Of a stretch of 64,000 nt of DNA, positions 1-11,779 are shown piece after piece (position 1 is the first letter of the stretch; every line of letters begins with the position of its first letter). The notes beneath the pieces were generated by a model, which had not been told where the DNA came from, did not search any database, and worked only from the letters and a program-made list of their open reading frames with translations. The stretch comes from Gadus chalcogrammus. Lineage: Eukaryota; Chordata; Actinopteri; Gadiformes; Gadidae. The position numbers and the translations under genes were made by a program. The stretch is taken from contig NC_079420.1 of NCBI RefSeq assembly GCF_026213295.1, positions 4,836,768 to 4,900,767 of the forward strand, read 5' to 3'.

Positions 1-213
1 TGACCTTGTGTGAAATATTCATCTTGGCTTTATTATTTTTGCCCTCCAGAAAAGGGAGGGTGGGCGGGGCCGACCACAGCAGCTTGGTTTGCGTGCAGTC
101 GCACGATATCCGTGATTTAATGCGTAGGCACGGTCTCTTTGGGGGAGATGAATGATTGGCTCCTACTTGAAGAAGTGTTCTTCTTCTTACGTCTAATGTG
201 GACGGCTTGGTGA

Positions 214-217
<4 letters not shown>

Positions 218-287
<70 letters not shown>
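218..287. repeat. (GA)n microsatellite
   Basis: About 35 uninterrupted GA units. Confidence 0.97.
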
Positions 288-289
<2 letters not shown>

Positions 290-967
290 CTGGCGGCTAC
301 AGTGAACAAGACCCTACAAATCACATAGCTGGTAGAACTAGTAATGATTGCCCTTCCAAGTGTGCTCTTGCCCTTGCTTTTATTCTTGCCCTGGCTATAA
401 CTCTTATCTGTTCTGGGTGATCAGCGCTCTCTGCTTGATTACCTGGTGGGATAACTACTGGTATTTATCCAGCCTGCTGCTCATCTGCACACCGTTTGAG
501 TTCAGCCACGTCTTATCTTAAAAAAAACACCAGACAGGCAGGAAAAATAATTGGTCATAAGTGAGGAAACCCAGCTTCAAAATAAAATTATTCCTGTATT
601 CTCAGCACTTAGATTTTTCTGTAATCAGCTGCGTCTGGCTGGGTAGTCTACGCAAAAGGCTACTTGTCACGGGCACATCACAGGTAGTCTAATAACCACA
701 GCACAGAAAATGATGCCAAAGTATCTGTGTGTGTTTTGAGAGACTGGCACTCGTTTCTGGCACTTGGACCATTAGGGACATATTGGAAATCTTCAGAAAG
801 TAATTAAAGTGAATTCCTTTCATTAACAGGAGCTAGGCTACTGGATTACCTCATAAGTCAATGGAAGCGGCTGTCTGATAGCAAAGGCTAACCCAGAAAA
901 CTCCCTCGCTGCCCCTTCTGGACACACAACGAAGAATTTTGCCTCTTAAGTTTTCTTCAAGGGATTC

Positions 968-995
968 TTCAAGCATACTTTTAAGTATGCTTGAA
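968..995. repeat. Perfect 13-bp inverted repeat
   Basis: Arms TTCAAGCATACTT (968-980) and AAGTATGCTTGAA (983-995) are separated by TT. A further related copy, TTTTAAGCATACT, lies at 1036-1048. Confidence 0.9.
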
Positions 996-2699
996 AAGTA
1001 TATCTTTGAGAATACTTTATGCTTAAAGAGTATCCTTTTAAGCATACTATTTTATTTTATAGGGTTAGGGTTATTCCTGAATTGTAATTGCTTCATTGAA
1101 AACAGCCGTAACAATGTTGTTGGCAGCCTTTTAAAGGGTGATTTGACACTTACAGCATCTCTGGTAAAAACATAACTATGCGGCTTGTGAAAAAAATATC
1201 ACCTGGCATCCATTTAAGCTAGCCACAGTCTGTGTTTGGCACCGTCTGTGAGAAGGGTCTGGTGAGGTTTGGTAACTCTTTAAACAGATGAGGCCCAACA
1301 TTTAAAGAGAGACGGATAATGGTGCCATATTTGTTTAGAACTCAGCAGCACTCTACTCTGATGCCTTTTGAACACTGGTTCATTCCATAGAAGAATGTAG
1401 TGGTGCATGACTCTCGCTGGCCCAGTGCTGTAATGTGCCCTATACCATCTTGACATGTGAATAATGGGCAGCAATCCGCGATTGCTTCGAGATCTTGCTT
1501 GCGGTCTCGGTCATACTCAAAAGGCCTTAAAGACTGATGCATAAAAGCTTTCTTCTTAATGCTCCCTGTGGTTCTTCTGTCCAGCAAGAGGCTATTTGTG
1601 GAATGAGTGATATCTGCCATCCGTCAAGCCTGATTTATGTGGATTGCCTGGCAATGCCGCCCCCGCCCCCCCCCCCCCCCCCCCCCCCCCCCCAACTGAC
1701 TTCCCAACCTTTTACCTTGATTACATAACTGAACCCAATCTGGATAGAAAACGGAGGAGGTCTGTGGCTAATACACGCTCTGCCACATTTAACAGGATTA
1801 TGTAAAGAGGAAACATGTGTTTATCTGTCCACCACCACTGTCAAGGACATGTAGGTCAAGATTCCGCCATGGGAATTCCGTTTTTAAATATATATATTTA
1901 TTTATTTTCTCTTTTTGTATGGCGGTTTAACCGCAGAAGCGGTAGCACCAGAGGAATTTTTCACGGCAGAAAAAAATTCTCGACCCTCTATGGTTGGAGC
2001 AGAGGTCGGACTCTCGCATGCATGTTAACACCCCACAGGCGGAGAGATGACTTGCACTCACTGTCAGATGAGACCCTTGTTATGAAGTATCATGTCATAG
2101 CAAACAACAGTTGAATTAAAGAATATATTTCCTCTTGCCAGCTGCAGATGTGAGTGGAATTGAGTATGATTTGTGATGGGTTATAATATGAATCTCATTG
2201 ATGTAGAGGAAAGAAAAATGCAATATTGGCAAAAGATTGAAGTAGATCAACTTGCCTTGTATCAAATGTCCTTTCAGAATGTTTTTCGGTATTTAGCCCA
2301 TTCTAGGGGATATCTGCCAAATTGTCCTTGGTGCCAGTGGTCGTCAAAACATAGTCAGGTAAAAACATGAAGCTATTGTCTACTTTTACCAAAACACTGA
2401 ATGTGTGTTGAACATTGTCTAGGACAAAATCCATGCACTTCACAAATTTCACTTTTACAGCAAACAGTACCTAACCGTTTTACAATTTTAAGCGCACAGT
2501 TTCCCCACCAGAAACGAATCCAGCAGCTCAAAATCCTACAATACAATCATTCCACTATTTGAAGTCCGTATTCCTGCTTTGACCAAAACAAACCAGTTGG
2601 CCACGGTTGTCCTGGGTTGTCCTGAGCCCGTTGGCCTTGGTTTAAACAGAGCTATGTCCCCGACTTCAGGGACAATAAAGCAGCGTGGGGATATCTCTT

Positions 2700-4165
2700 T
2701 ATTTTGACTCCTCATTATCGGATTGAGCCAACCTCCTCCCCGAGCACCGACCGCGCCGAGGCGAAGGCTCACGTTGGCTTTGATCTTGTTAATTATTCCG
2801 CGAGGCTCGGAAGAAAACGAGGGCACAGCGAGCAGCTACGCCACGCCGTCGTCTCCTGATAGTATAGTGCTATGTCGAGAGCGTCGGGGAGAGAGAGGCA
2901 GAGAACGAGAGAGAGAGAGAGGGAGAGAAAGACAGCAATGTAAGGAACGGCTTGTGCTTCGCCGAGTGCTTTGAATACTCCACCACTTTCTTCCAGATAT
3001 TTCTCCCAAATAAGCAAAAGAAACAGGCCTTGAGGCTCCGTGTGAAACTCCAGAAGACTCTGCCCAACGTAGACAGCTGCTCTGCGTGAGAAGAGCAACC
3101 GTCAAAATTGAGTCCATTTTCCTTCCTGTTATTGTTTGAATATTTGAAAAATAACCCCCTTTCAAGTCATCGGTTTTTCGAGCGTTCAAATTCAATGTGT
3201 CAAAAGTTATCTCAAGCTGCTTCCCAGTTGCGCTGTCTTGACTGCAACCAATGTCTTGCCGTAGCCATGCTGTGGGATCTTTCTATTGAACAGAGACTGC
3301 TGGCTGTCAACAGCCTTGGGTTGCATGCGGGGGGGGGGGGGGGGGGTCCAGAATGTTCTCATCTGGTTCCAGAACCGGACTCAGCCCGTCTCTGCTCTGA
3401 TTCGGGTTGCTGGGACCGGGACTCAAGTCTCGGGGGACCCAAGTAAGCCAAAGGCCCCCTCGAATGTTTGTTTGCCTCCCACTTTGCCTTCCCATGGAAT
3501 AAAAACAATGTTCTGATGCGTCAAGAGTTGAGCGTTAATTACACAACGATCATCGCTGCACGCCGATGCAGCGATGAACCACGTAGGCTACCGTTTCAAA
3601 TCGCACGGCTTCCCATTGGTGCGTCACACTCGGCGCCGCGTGAGAGACTAGACGGCCCCCGGCCGCTTCTGATAAGTGTGGGAATCAATTACTCGACTTT
3701 GGAATGGGAGAGTGCACTATAGGGAGCGTATGTGGCCCACATAGGGATGGCTCACTGCTATCGCTCCGCACCAGCCTCCAGAAACCCGCTCTCTCCCCCC
3801 CACCACCGTCCTCCATAATGCCATTGGACACAGCGAGCACTCTCTAGGACCGACCCCTCCTACCCGTACTCTCCCTACCCCCTAATATGCACCATGACAG
3901 CCACAATAGGCAGAGCGCTAAGGCCGACGCCGCTGCGCGCCGCCCTCTTTACAGCAGAGTGTCAGACCTCATCAGCCGGGGGAACGATGGGGGTTGTGGG
4001 AACCTGACACGGATTCAATGATCCTGTGGATTCTCTGCTCGGGGAACCCTTCTCTTTTACCCGCCCCCCCCCCCCCCCCCGTGTCTCTACTGTTGTGATT
4101 CACGAGGACGCCGGAGGCAGGGGAGTTTTGGGGTGTCGGAAGTCGTTGGACTCCACACATGAAAG
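2700..4165 (+). promoter_or_regulatory. Candidate CpG-rich promoter and 5' non-coding exon
   Basis: This stretch is rich in CpG compared with its surroundings, notably at 2740-2900, 3600-3680 and 3900-3960. An inverted CCAAT box (CCCATTGG) followed by GCGTCAC lies at about 3611-3627, and CGGCGCCGCG nearby. GAAAG/GTAACG at 4161-4170 is a plausible splice donor, and AAT/GTAAGG near 2939 is another. No coding frame of interest is present. If this is the peak1 start, the first intron would be about 26 kb. This assignment is inference and could equally be an unrelated CpG island. Confidence 0.3.
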
Positions 4166-4535
4166 GTAACGAGTTTGAGCCCCCAAATACTGCAGGCTAC
4201 CTTCGTTCTATGTATGTCTTCTCATTGAGCGGGATATCAGCATTGCAAATCCCTTGAAAATGTCATTTCAGGGTATTTATTTGAAATAAACTTGACCTGA
4301 CGGTGCTTAAAGGCTTGGACCCTGGACCTGTATTCTGGCTCCTATCCTCGCCGGGGCTGCCCTCTGTTCCTAGACGACGCTTAGCTTCATAGCAGAGAAC
4401 TAATTTCCCCCTGGGGAGGAATTAAGACGATCTGAACGATCAACCTGCATTACATTTCTTTTTTTAAACGAAAACGTCAATCTGAATTGACATGGAATGG
4501 CGATGATTTGTATTATAGCAAGTTGATTTTCATTG

Positions 4536-4563
4536 TGTCTCGTGAATTCCTGTTCACGAGACA
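4536..4563. repeat. 11-bp inverted repeat
   Basis: TGTCTCGTGAA (4536-4546) and TTCACGAGACA (4553-4563) flank a six-base loop. Confidence 0.85.
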
Positions 4564-5070
4564 AACGCTGTATCGTCAGTCACTTTGTGTGATTGACCTC
4601 GTAAAAGCTGCACACTGATGATACGGATTGAAATATCTATCTTATGGGACGCTATCTTTCCCGTCGTTCCATCGATCTTCCGCCATCATCGAGGATCGTG
4701 TTAAAGAGCCTGGTCCAGTCTTGTGACGTAGACCAAAACATTAGAATAACCGCCCACAACAGAACTCTGATTCCGGGTCATTAGCGTTTAACCCTGAGTG
4801 ACCGAGCGTTCTGCGTCACGTGCTCACTCTGCCACACGTTGGGGTCAACGTGGGGTCTTCAGAGTCATGGAACTCCACTGCAGCAGATCTGGTGACGCCA
4901 GACTAACCCAGCAACTACAAAGGCTAGATGGACACGTGTTATTTTAATCATGCCCCCCCCCCACCCCCAGCCCCACGCCCCCCAACGCATGCTGCTTGGA
5001 TCAGCTCTCTTTGTTGTTGGCTGAGAGCAAGCGGGTGGCTTAGAACCAGCGGCACCCCTACACTCTGTCT

Positions 5071-5239
<169 letters not shown>

Positions 5240-5736
5240 AAACGTACTGGGCGAACACACCTCTTCTGGTCCTTCAGTACATTCACATTCTACTCATCCC
5301 TATCCTCATCTCTCTGACCTCTGACCCCTCTCACCTCGACATCGTCCGCCCCCTTGCTTTGCCTGCGTCCAGATCTCCCGTTGCAGGCCACTCATTGTTA
5401 TTCCACAACCTGTGTTTCCCATACCCAATTGCCACAGCGTGAACTTTCCAATTATAATTTTTGAAGCATTTTTTAAGAAATCTTCTTCAGGTTGAAGACG
5501 ACAACAACAAAAAGACCTTGGGTTGATGCACGACCGTAATTATAGAGAGACACCCGGGTCGTGTTGCGCTCACTAGCCAATTACCAGCCTGGCTCAGTCT
5601 TTGTACTATGCCGTTGTGGTCCATGCTGCGGTTCTTCTGACCATCCAGTGACCCGCTTTGCCAGGAGTCTGCAATGGAGAATGGCGTTTGATGCATGTGT
5701 CTTACACAGATGATTGGGTCAGTAACCACCAATCTA

Positions 5737-5803
5737 AAGGTGCGTTCACACCAAACGCGAAGGGGCGACACGATCCCATACAAAGTGAAGACGCGATAGA
5801 AGG
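5737..5803. mobile_element. Fragment of a teleost MITE
   Basis: The start GGTGCGTTCACACCAAACGC follows TAA and resembles the terminal sequence of a MITE I recall as widespread in fish. Only about 65 bp is present and no second terminal repeat was found. The identification rests on memory of the family. Confidence 0.45.
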
Positions 5804-6239
5804 GTCTGGTGAGATTTGGTAATAATAAATAAATGTAAAAAAAATACTCTTTTCTTCCCATTGCTGCTCGATGATTCACTCGATGTTTGGCGAGGATGCT
5901 CTCAAATTCCAGAACATGTTTTTATTTGAGATGATAGAAAAGATTGCCTGTTTTACCAAGCGTTGCAACCACTGTCGCCCTAAGGTGCAGACGTGTTATC
6001 TGCACGTCTTACTTTTTAACCAGAGCTATTAATGGAAGTTGCACCAGCCTTTCTTTTTTCACCTCACTGTGTGCATCACTTTCAGCCATTTCTGCATTTT
6101 GCAAACAAAGCAGTATCGACCCTCAAGTTAAACAGCCAAACTTCTTCTTCTCTATGGCAGACAAGGCACAGGGTAGTGCATGGCTGCCTCCCACTGGGCC
6201 TCGTTACTGTGAGGGCTAAACCGTTCAGCATGTTACAGT

Positions 6240-6577
6240 CCGTCCTTACTGAGGAGACGTCAAACCGAGGTCCTGACTCACTGAGGTCATAAAAGATCCC
6301 TTATCCACTTATCACAAAGAGTAGGGGTTTCCCTGGTGTCCCGGCTATAACTGCCCAACTAGGCTCATTCAATCCGGTCCCCTAATCATCCTGTATAATT
6401 GGCTGACTCATTAATTCCCTCACTTTCTACCTCAAGCTGGTGTGTGTGGCGTTCTGGCGCATATTGGCTGCCGTGCATCACCCAAGTGGCTGCTACACAC
6501 TGGTGGTGGTGAGTGAGGTCCCCCCCCTTCAGTGTAAAGCGTCTTTGAGTGAGTGAAAAGCGCCGTATAAATTCAGT
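6240..6577 (+). mobile_element. SINE-like dispersed repeat, nearly full length
   Basis: The block reads GAGACGTCAAACCGAGGTCC, then GTTCTGGCGCATATTGGCTG, then the tail AAAGCGCCGTATAAATTCAG. That order matches a short non-autonomous repeat common in ray-finned fish, whose 3' end resembles AAAAGCGCTATATAA. The family name was not determined. Confidence 0.6.
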
Positions 6578-6695
6578 CCTCCTTCATCTTCTTCTACAGT
6601 CAGAATCCACACCGTAAAGAAAAATCACAACGGTGTACTTTCTTTACCGTTTATACCGTCCACCCCTTCACCAACCATAATCCATTTTTCTAGTT

Positions 6696-6870
6696 ACTAT
6701 TCAGTCATTTAGCGTGTACTTTTATCGAAAAGGGAATTTCTATTAATTTAGATATGGTTCATAGGAGCAGGTAGGGGTCAAGCATCTTCTGTTATGGACA
6801 TTAGGGATCCAACCCAGTAGCTTACAGTGAGGGGTGCAACATCATTATCCAGCGCAATGTCCTGCCCCCT
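6696..6870 (+). mobile_element. Dispersed repeat of the ATTTAGCAGACGCTTTTATCC type
   Basis: TCATTTAGCGTGTACTTTTATC, GGAGCAGGTAGGGGTCAAGC, GATCCAACCCAGTAGCTT and a final AATGTCCTGCCCC occur in the usual order of a common teleost repeat. The copy is diverged. Related fragments lie near 12955, 19322, 46240 and 61865. Confidence 0.5.
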
Positions 6871-7931
6871 TAACTGTCAATCTTGCTGACACCCGCGTAC
6901 CGTATCTCACCAAGGTCGTGGAAGACATCTCTGCGTTTACCTGATTTAGAATCCGGTTTTCCATCAAGACTAAGCACACTGGGGGAAAGAAAAATGTTGT
7001 AGACATCAACAAACTCGCACTGCCCTGGGATTAGAAAGGCAGAGGGGTTTAACCAAGGTGATATCCAAATGGCTTTTCGGGAAAAACTAGCTACAGGTCA
7101 TGTGACAGGTCAAGTGAATGACCTAATAGTTGATTTGCCAAAATTCTTTATATATACTTTATAGTTGTAGATGAAAATTTATATTTGAAACTCTGCAAAA
7201 GTACGACTTAGGATGTGCGGTTTGTACAAGATAAAAATATGTCTTGATCAAAAAGTTATCCTGTGTGCCTTTCACAATGAAATGTTGACCTTAAATCCAT
7301 CCATACAGGACGTGTACTTCCTGTATATTTTTCTGGATTTATTTTATTATGTAATGTGCTTTGCATCATACAGAGGGACCTAATAAGTAATTTCGTAGCT
7401 GTCATTGGCAGCAACTCATTGAAAGCTTTGATGTATAATAAATGAGTTGGAGGAGGGCACGCCATACAGTACGACAGTGAGCTGTCGCATACCAGCGGGG
7501 CTAAATTTAGACTCAATGCAGGAACAAAGAGTCAAAGTCAAATCCACCATGGAATAAAGTGATTGATTATTGGTTTCCTTTACCTGAAGAGATGATCCTG
7601 GTTAAACTATATACTGGAAGATGCTCACACTGTTGCCTAAACTTTAATACATTTCAGTTAGCTTAATGGCAGTTGATCAATGGTTCTATTGGTAACATGG
7701 ATTCAGTGCATGCATATTTTCTATCGCAAACATTTCCAACTAGAATGTGGCCTTGGAATAGATCTGTGCGGTCATCCTTCCTCTAAGCCAGCTTCACTGG
7801 AGAGCTATGTATGTATCACAATGAAGGAAATAAATCCACCAAGTCATTCATGCATCGTCCTCTGAATGTTTGTCATGTCACCTTCTCTCCCCACTCGTCA
7901 AGTACACTTTTAGCACCTTCCATCGCCCAAA

Positions 7932-7979
7932 CGCACACACACACACAGACACACAGACACACACACACTCACACACACT
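7932..7979. repeat. Interrupted (CA)n microsatellite
   Basis: CA units broken by GA and CT variants. Confidence 0.9.
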
Positions 7980-8025
7980 ATCCCCTACCATCACTTTGCA
8001 GCAACGACAGAGTGCATCGACTTGA

Positions 8026-8100
8026 GCTTATTCCTTCGGGAGAGGAGATGGAGCAAAGCCAGGCCAAACATTCACAGCGGTGTTTGGAACGAAGCGGACG
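8026..8100 (+). repeat. Duplicated module A, copy 1
   Basis: Shares the order GCTTATTCC, GGGAG, GCAAAGCC, GGCCAAACATTCA, GTGTTTGGAACG with 9085-9150, clearly related but diverged. Confidence 0.6.
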
Positions 8101-8247
8101 TCATCGGACTGTGTGCCTATTTATTTAGTCTCCGTCATGGTGGGATAAAACGGAGCAGACAGTCGCCTCAGACTTAAAGAGGAGACCGGAGCAGGAACCA
8201 GGAGCCCGTCCCACGTGGATCACCAGAGGGCAGGGAGTAACGGGACC

Positions 8248-8396
<149 letters not shown>

Positions 8397-8412
8397 ATCA
8401 TTTTCCCTCTGT

Positions 8413-8536
8413 GTGAAGTGTGTCTAGGGAAGGGACTTTTAGCGGTGTGTGTGTGTGTTGGCCTCTAATTAGGCTGAATGTGTGGTTGTGAACCGTTGTT
8501 AACGAGTCCCCTGTTTACTTTGTTTGAATCCCACAG

Positions 8537-8574
<38 letters not shown>

Positions 8575-8595
8575 GTCATACGTCTCCCTGTCTCG
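8413..8595 (+). repeat. Duplicated module B, copy 1
   Basis: Contains GTGAAGTGTGTC, AGCGGTGTGTG, GCCTCTAATTAGGCTG, GTTAACGAGTCCCCTGTTTACT and GTTAGTCATACG, the same series found at 10619-11260. Here the internal GT tracts are short (8446-8458) to moderate (8537-8572). Confidence 0.75.
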
Positions 8596-9084
8596 GGGAG
8601 GCCCGTGGTGTGAGGTCATCCAACAAACACGTCTCTAATTCTTTCTCTCCGTCTCTCTCATAGCATCCGATTTTTCCACCAGCCTTTACCCAGATGCCAA
8701 ATTTACTAGCGTTGTACTCTGCCCTATGATGCAAAATATTTTTTTATAAGAACCGCCCTGCTGACACTCTGTTGCATGCCATGGGGCAAATGTGGAAAGC
8801 AGGAGGTTTATCCGCTTAGGGGAGACCATTGTCTGCCCTGTGACTCTGATTTAGCATGCAGGCTCTGGGAGCCATGGAGCCGGCTCACAAAAGGCTTTCT
8901 CTAAAATATTCCAAGTGCAGGAAAAAGGAACCTGAAGAGAAATGGGGATGGGATTTTCACTAATGGAAAGACACGTGACTGATCTCTCTCGCTCTCGCTC
9001 ACTCGCTCTCTCTCTATTCTCTCTCTCTCCCTGTCTCTTGCTCTCTCTAGTCCTCTCTCATTTCCTTGCTCTCATTTCAAAGCA

Positions 9085-9150
9085 GCTTATTCCCTTGGGA
9101 GGGAAGAAAAGCTTGGCCATACATTCATCACAGTGTTTGGAACGGAGTCA
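9085..9150 (+). repeat. Duplicated module A, copy 2
   Basis: Diverged copy of 8026-8100, about 1.06 kb downstream in the same orientation. Confidence 0.6.
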
Positions 9151-10649
9151 ACATAATTAAGACTCGATCAGCGTTCCAACCTCTGTGCACGTTCCCTGTA
9201 GTTTGCATGAGAAGGCACCCCAGCCATCCTGTATGTGAGCTCCTCTACCGCTCGGGGTAGACAGAAATGATGATCCGGGGGGCTGGTGGAGTTTTTACCC
9301 AGCCGTATATAAATGGGCTGGTTAGGGAGCAGGTGAACAGAACTCCTTTTGCCTTCAGCCCCTGACTTCTAATTAGTGTTCAATCCGACTGCTGGCTGGA
9401 ACTTGTGGCGTCAAGGGCATCTTCGTTCTCCAGATATTCTACAGGGGGTAGCTAACATCTAGATTGGGATTCAACCCGAGCTAACATCGATTAGACTTGG
9501 GTAGGTGTAGGCGTAGGTGGGGAGAACTTTTGGCTCGGTGTGGTGGGATGCCGAAACGTGACCCGCGGCAAATATTTGCTCATTACTTGGAGTGGGGGGT
9601 AGAATTAAGGCCCTGGGGATGACTATGGCACGAGATACCTTGTTAAATATTTGAAACCCTAAACGTAACTTGTGTACAAAAGATAATCAGTGTAAGAAGA
9701 GTCATTAATACAACCTTGCTACACAAATTTGAATTAATGCTGTCGGTACAAACAACACTGTTTTTAAATGTTTTTTTCTTGTGTTGAGAAAAAAGTTGAG
9801 GCCTCTACCGGTGGTAACCATGGTAACAGCATTGCTCGAGGGGACAGGGTTAGAAGGTTTTGTGACTGATCACTACAATGTCTTCCTGAAACTTGTATAC
9901 TGTCTCGTGAGAGCGGATGACAGTGGAGCGGGTGATTACGTGAATGTTCTCGTGACGAAGTTGTGATCTTGAGCATTGTCTCCTGAAGAACGGCGATGAC
10001 GTGATCGGATCTGGATTAAGCGATCGTTTGCCAGCTCGAGGGACAAGGGTGACCGAGTCATTCTGTAAGTGTCTAGTGACTAGTGTGGATAAACCAGCCT
10101 TCACAACATCGACCTCTCCATCTTCACCCCCAGTGAAAGTAGTCGTGGTTTGAACGGCTAACTGCAAAAGGTTTTTTTTTTTCCCTTCCTCATGGCGATT
10201 GGTAGAGGATGCTCTTGCAGATTCTGTGTGAAGCCCACAGACCAGTATCCCACTAGCAGAGACCCCCTGCGGGGCCTGTCGTGATGAATAAGGAGGTGTC
10301 GGGACACAGCTGTAACCGTGCCGAATCATGCTCCGCGTTGACCATGAATAATTGACGAGTCATCGCTCGTCATAGCGACTGTGCCACCCCCGCGGCTGTG
10401 CTGGCGACGGGTCTTGCTGGGTTTTAACAGTAACAGGCGGCGCTGTGTGGATCACAGAGGGCGAGCCCGGGACGCAAACGGGCGTGACGCACACCGTGTT
10501 CTGCCTGATGGGTCCGGGGCCGCACTGTGGAGCCGGGGGTTGCCGTGACCCCCGGGCCCTGCCAACGAACCGTACGACCTTACAAGACAACCATGTGGTC
10601 CCCATCAGGTTGATCCATGTGAAGTGTGTCGAGGAGAAGGACTTTCAGC

Positions 10650-10780
<131 letters not shown>

Positions 10781-10884
10781 GCCTCTCATTAGGCTGCATG
10801 TGTTGTTGTGAACAGGCGGGCTTGCATGTTAACGAGACCCCTGTTTACTTGGGTTGATCCCACTGCCTGTGTGTGTGTGTGTGT

Positions 10885-11224
10885 TAGGGCTGGGCGATTA
10901 ATCGAATTTTGATCGCGATTTCGATTTTAGCGTCAAATGATCACATAATTAAAATAATCGATTTTTTCGAATGTTTTATCGAAAGGGCAGAACAGCTGGA
11001 TACACATCTGTACATCATTTTAGATTGGAACGTTCTTTGTGACCATTTTGTGTATTTTTTTAAGGCAAAATTTCAAAGTTATCAGTTGTAAAAAAAATAT
11101 CAGAGAGACATGCTGAATAAATACAACATGATTACAAACTCAAAAAGAATCGTTGGAATAATCGTGATTTCAATATTGACCAAAATAATCGTGATTATGA
11201 TTTTTCCCATAATCGAACAGCCCA
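10885..11224. mobile_element. hAT-like MITE, full length
   Basis: The left end TAGGGCTGGGCGATTAATCG and the right end CATAATCGAACAGCCCA form imperfect terminal inverted repeats (GGGCTG..CGATTA on both strands). The interior is AT-rich with ATCGCGATTTCGATT and AATCGTGATTATGA, a pattern common in teleost non-autonomous elements. Both flanks read GTGTGTGT, compatible with an 8-bp target duplication, though this is uninformative inside a GT repeat. It has no coding capacity. Confidence 0.65.
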
Positions 11225-11664
11225 GTGTGTGTGTGTTAGACATACGGTTATACGGCTCCCTGTGTTCTTCACATTTATATATATTTTTACTACTACTACT
11301 CCTATTGTGAATACGGATATATTTTCGGTATATTTTTTGCAGATCAGTTTTCTTATTCTTATTACTGTGCTGTACTTCATCTTTTGACACCCTCATTTCC
11401 TGTCAGGGATGCAGCTTATCTTGTGTTATGATCTCCGATGGTGTATCCAATAACCGAATCTTCATCATTATCATACCTGGAAGGTATGATATACACCCAG
11501 TGTTTCCGTATCGATGCGGATGTTGAAACACGGGCACAATCACTTTGGCATAGAGTTTCAAACAGCCATAGTGCCACTGTTCCATATTGGTAGTGGGGGG
11601 GCACTGTTGTCATGGAGACAAGAGAATGGTAGAACACAATGCAAGAACGCTGAACTTGATAGTG

Positions 11665-11779
11665 TGTGTGTGCTTGCGTGTGCTTGTGCATGTGCTTGTG
11701 TGTGCGCGCGTGTGTGCGCGTGTGTGCGCGCGTGTGTGCGCGCGCGCGTGTGCGTGTGTGCACACAAGCACGCACACAC
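11665..11779. repeat. Mixed TG/CG/CA purine-pyrimidine tract
   Basis: Alternating purine-pyrimidine with several GCGCG islands, ending in CACACAAGCACGCACACAC. Confidence 0.9.

Larger units (their letters stand above)
1..2699. other. Non-coding sequence, no gene recognised
   Basis: Contents are a (GA)n tract at 218-287, a perfect palindrome at 968-995 with a related inverted copy at 1036-1050, and a run of 28 C at 1666-1693. Short open frames here look random. Confidence 0.7.

Noticed and set aside
1060..1075. GGGTTAGGGTTA as an interstitial telomere
   Set aside because: Only two units are present, so chance is sufficient.
5940..6230. 91-codon open frame as a gene
   Set aside because: It lacks recognisable sequence and runs up to a dispersed repeat.
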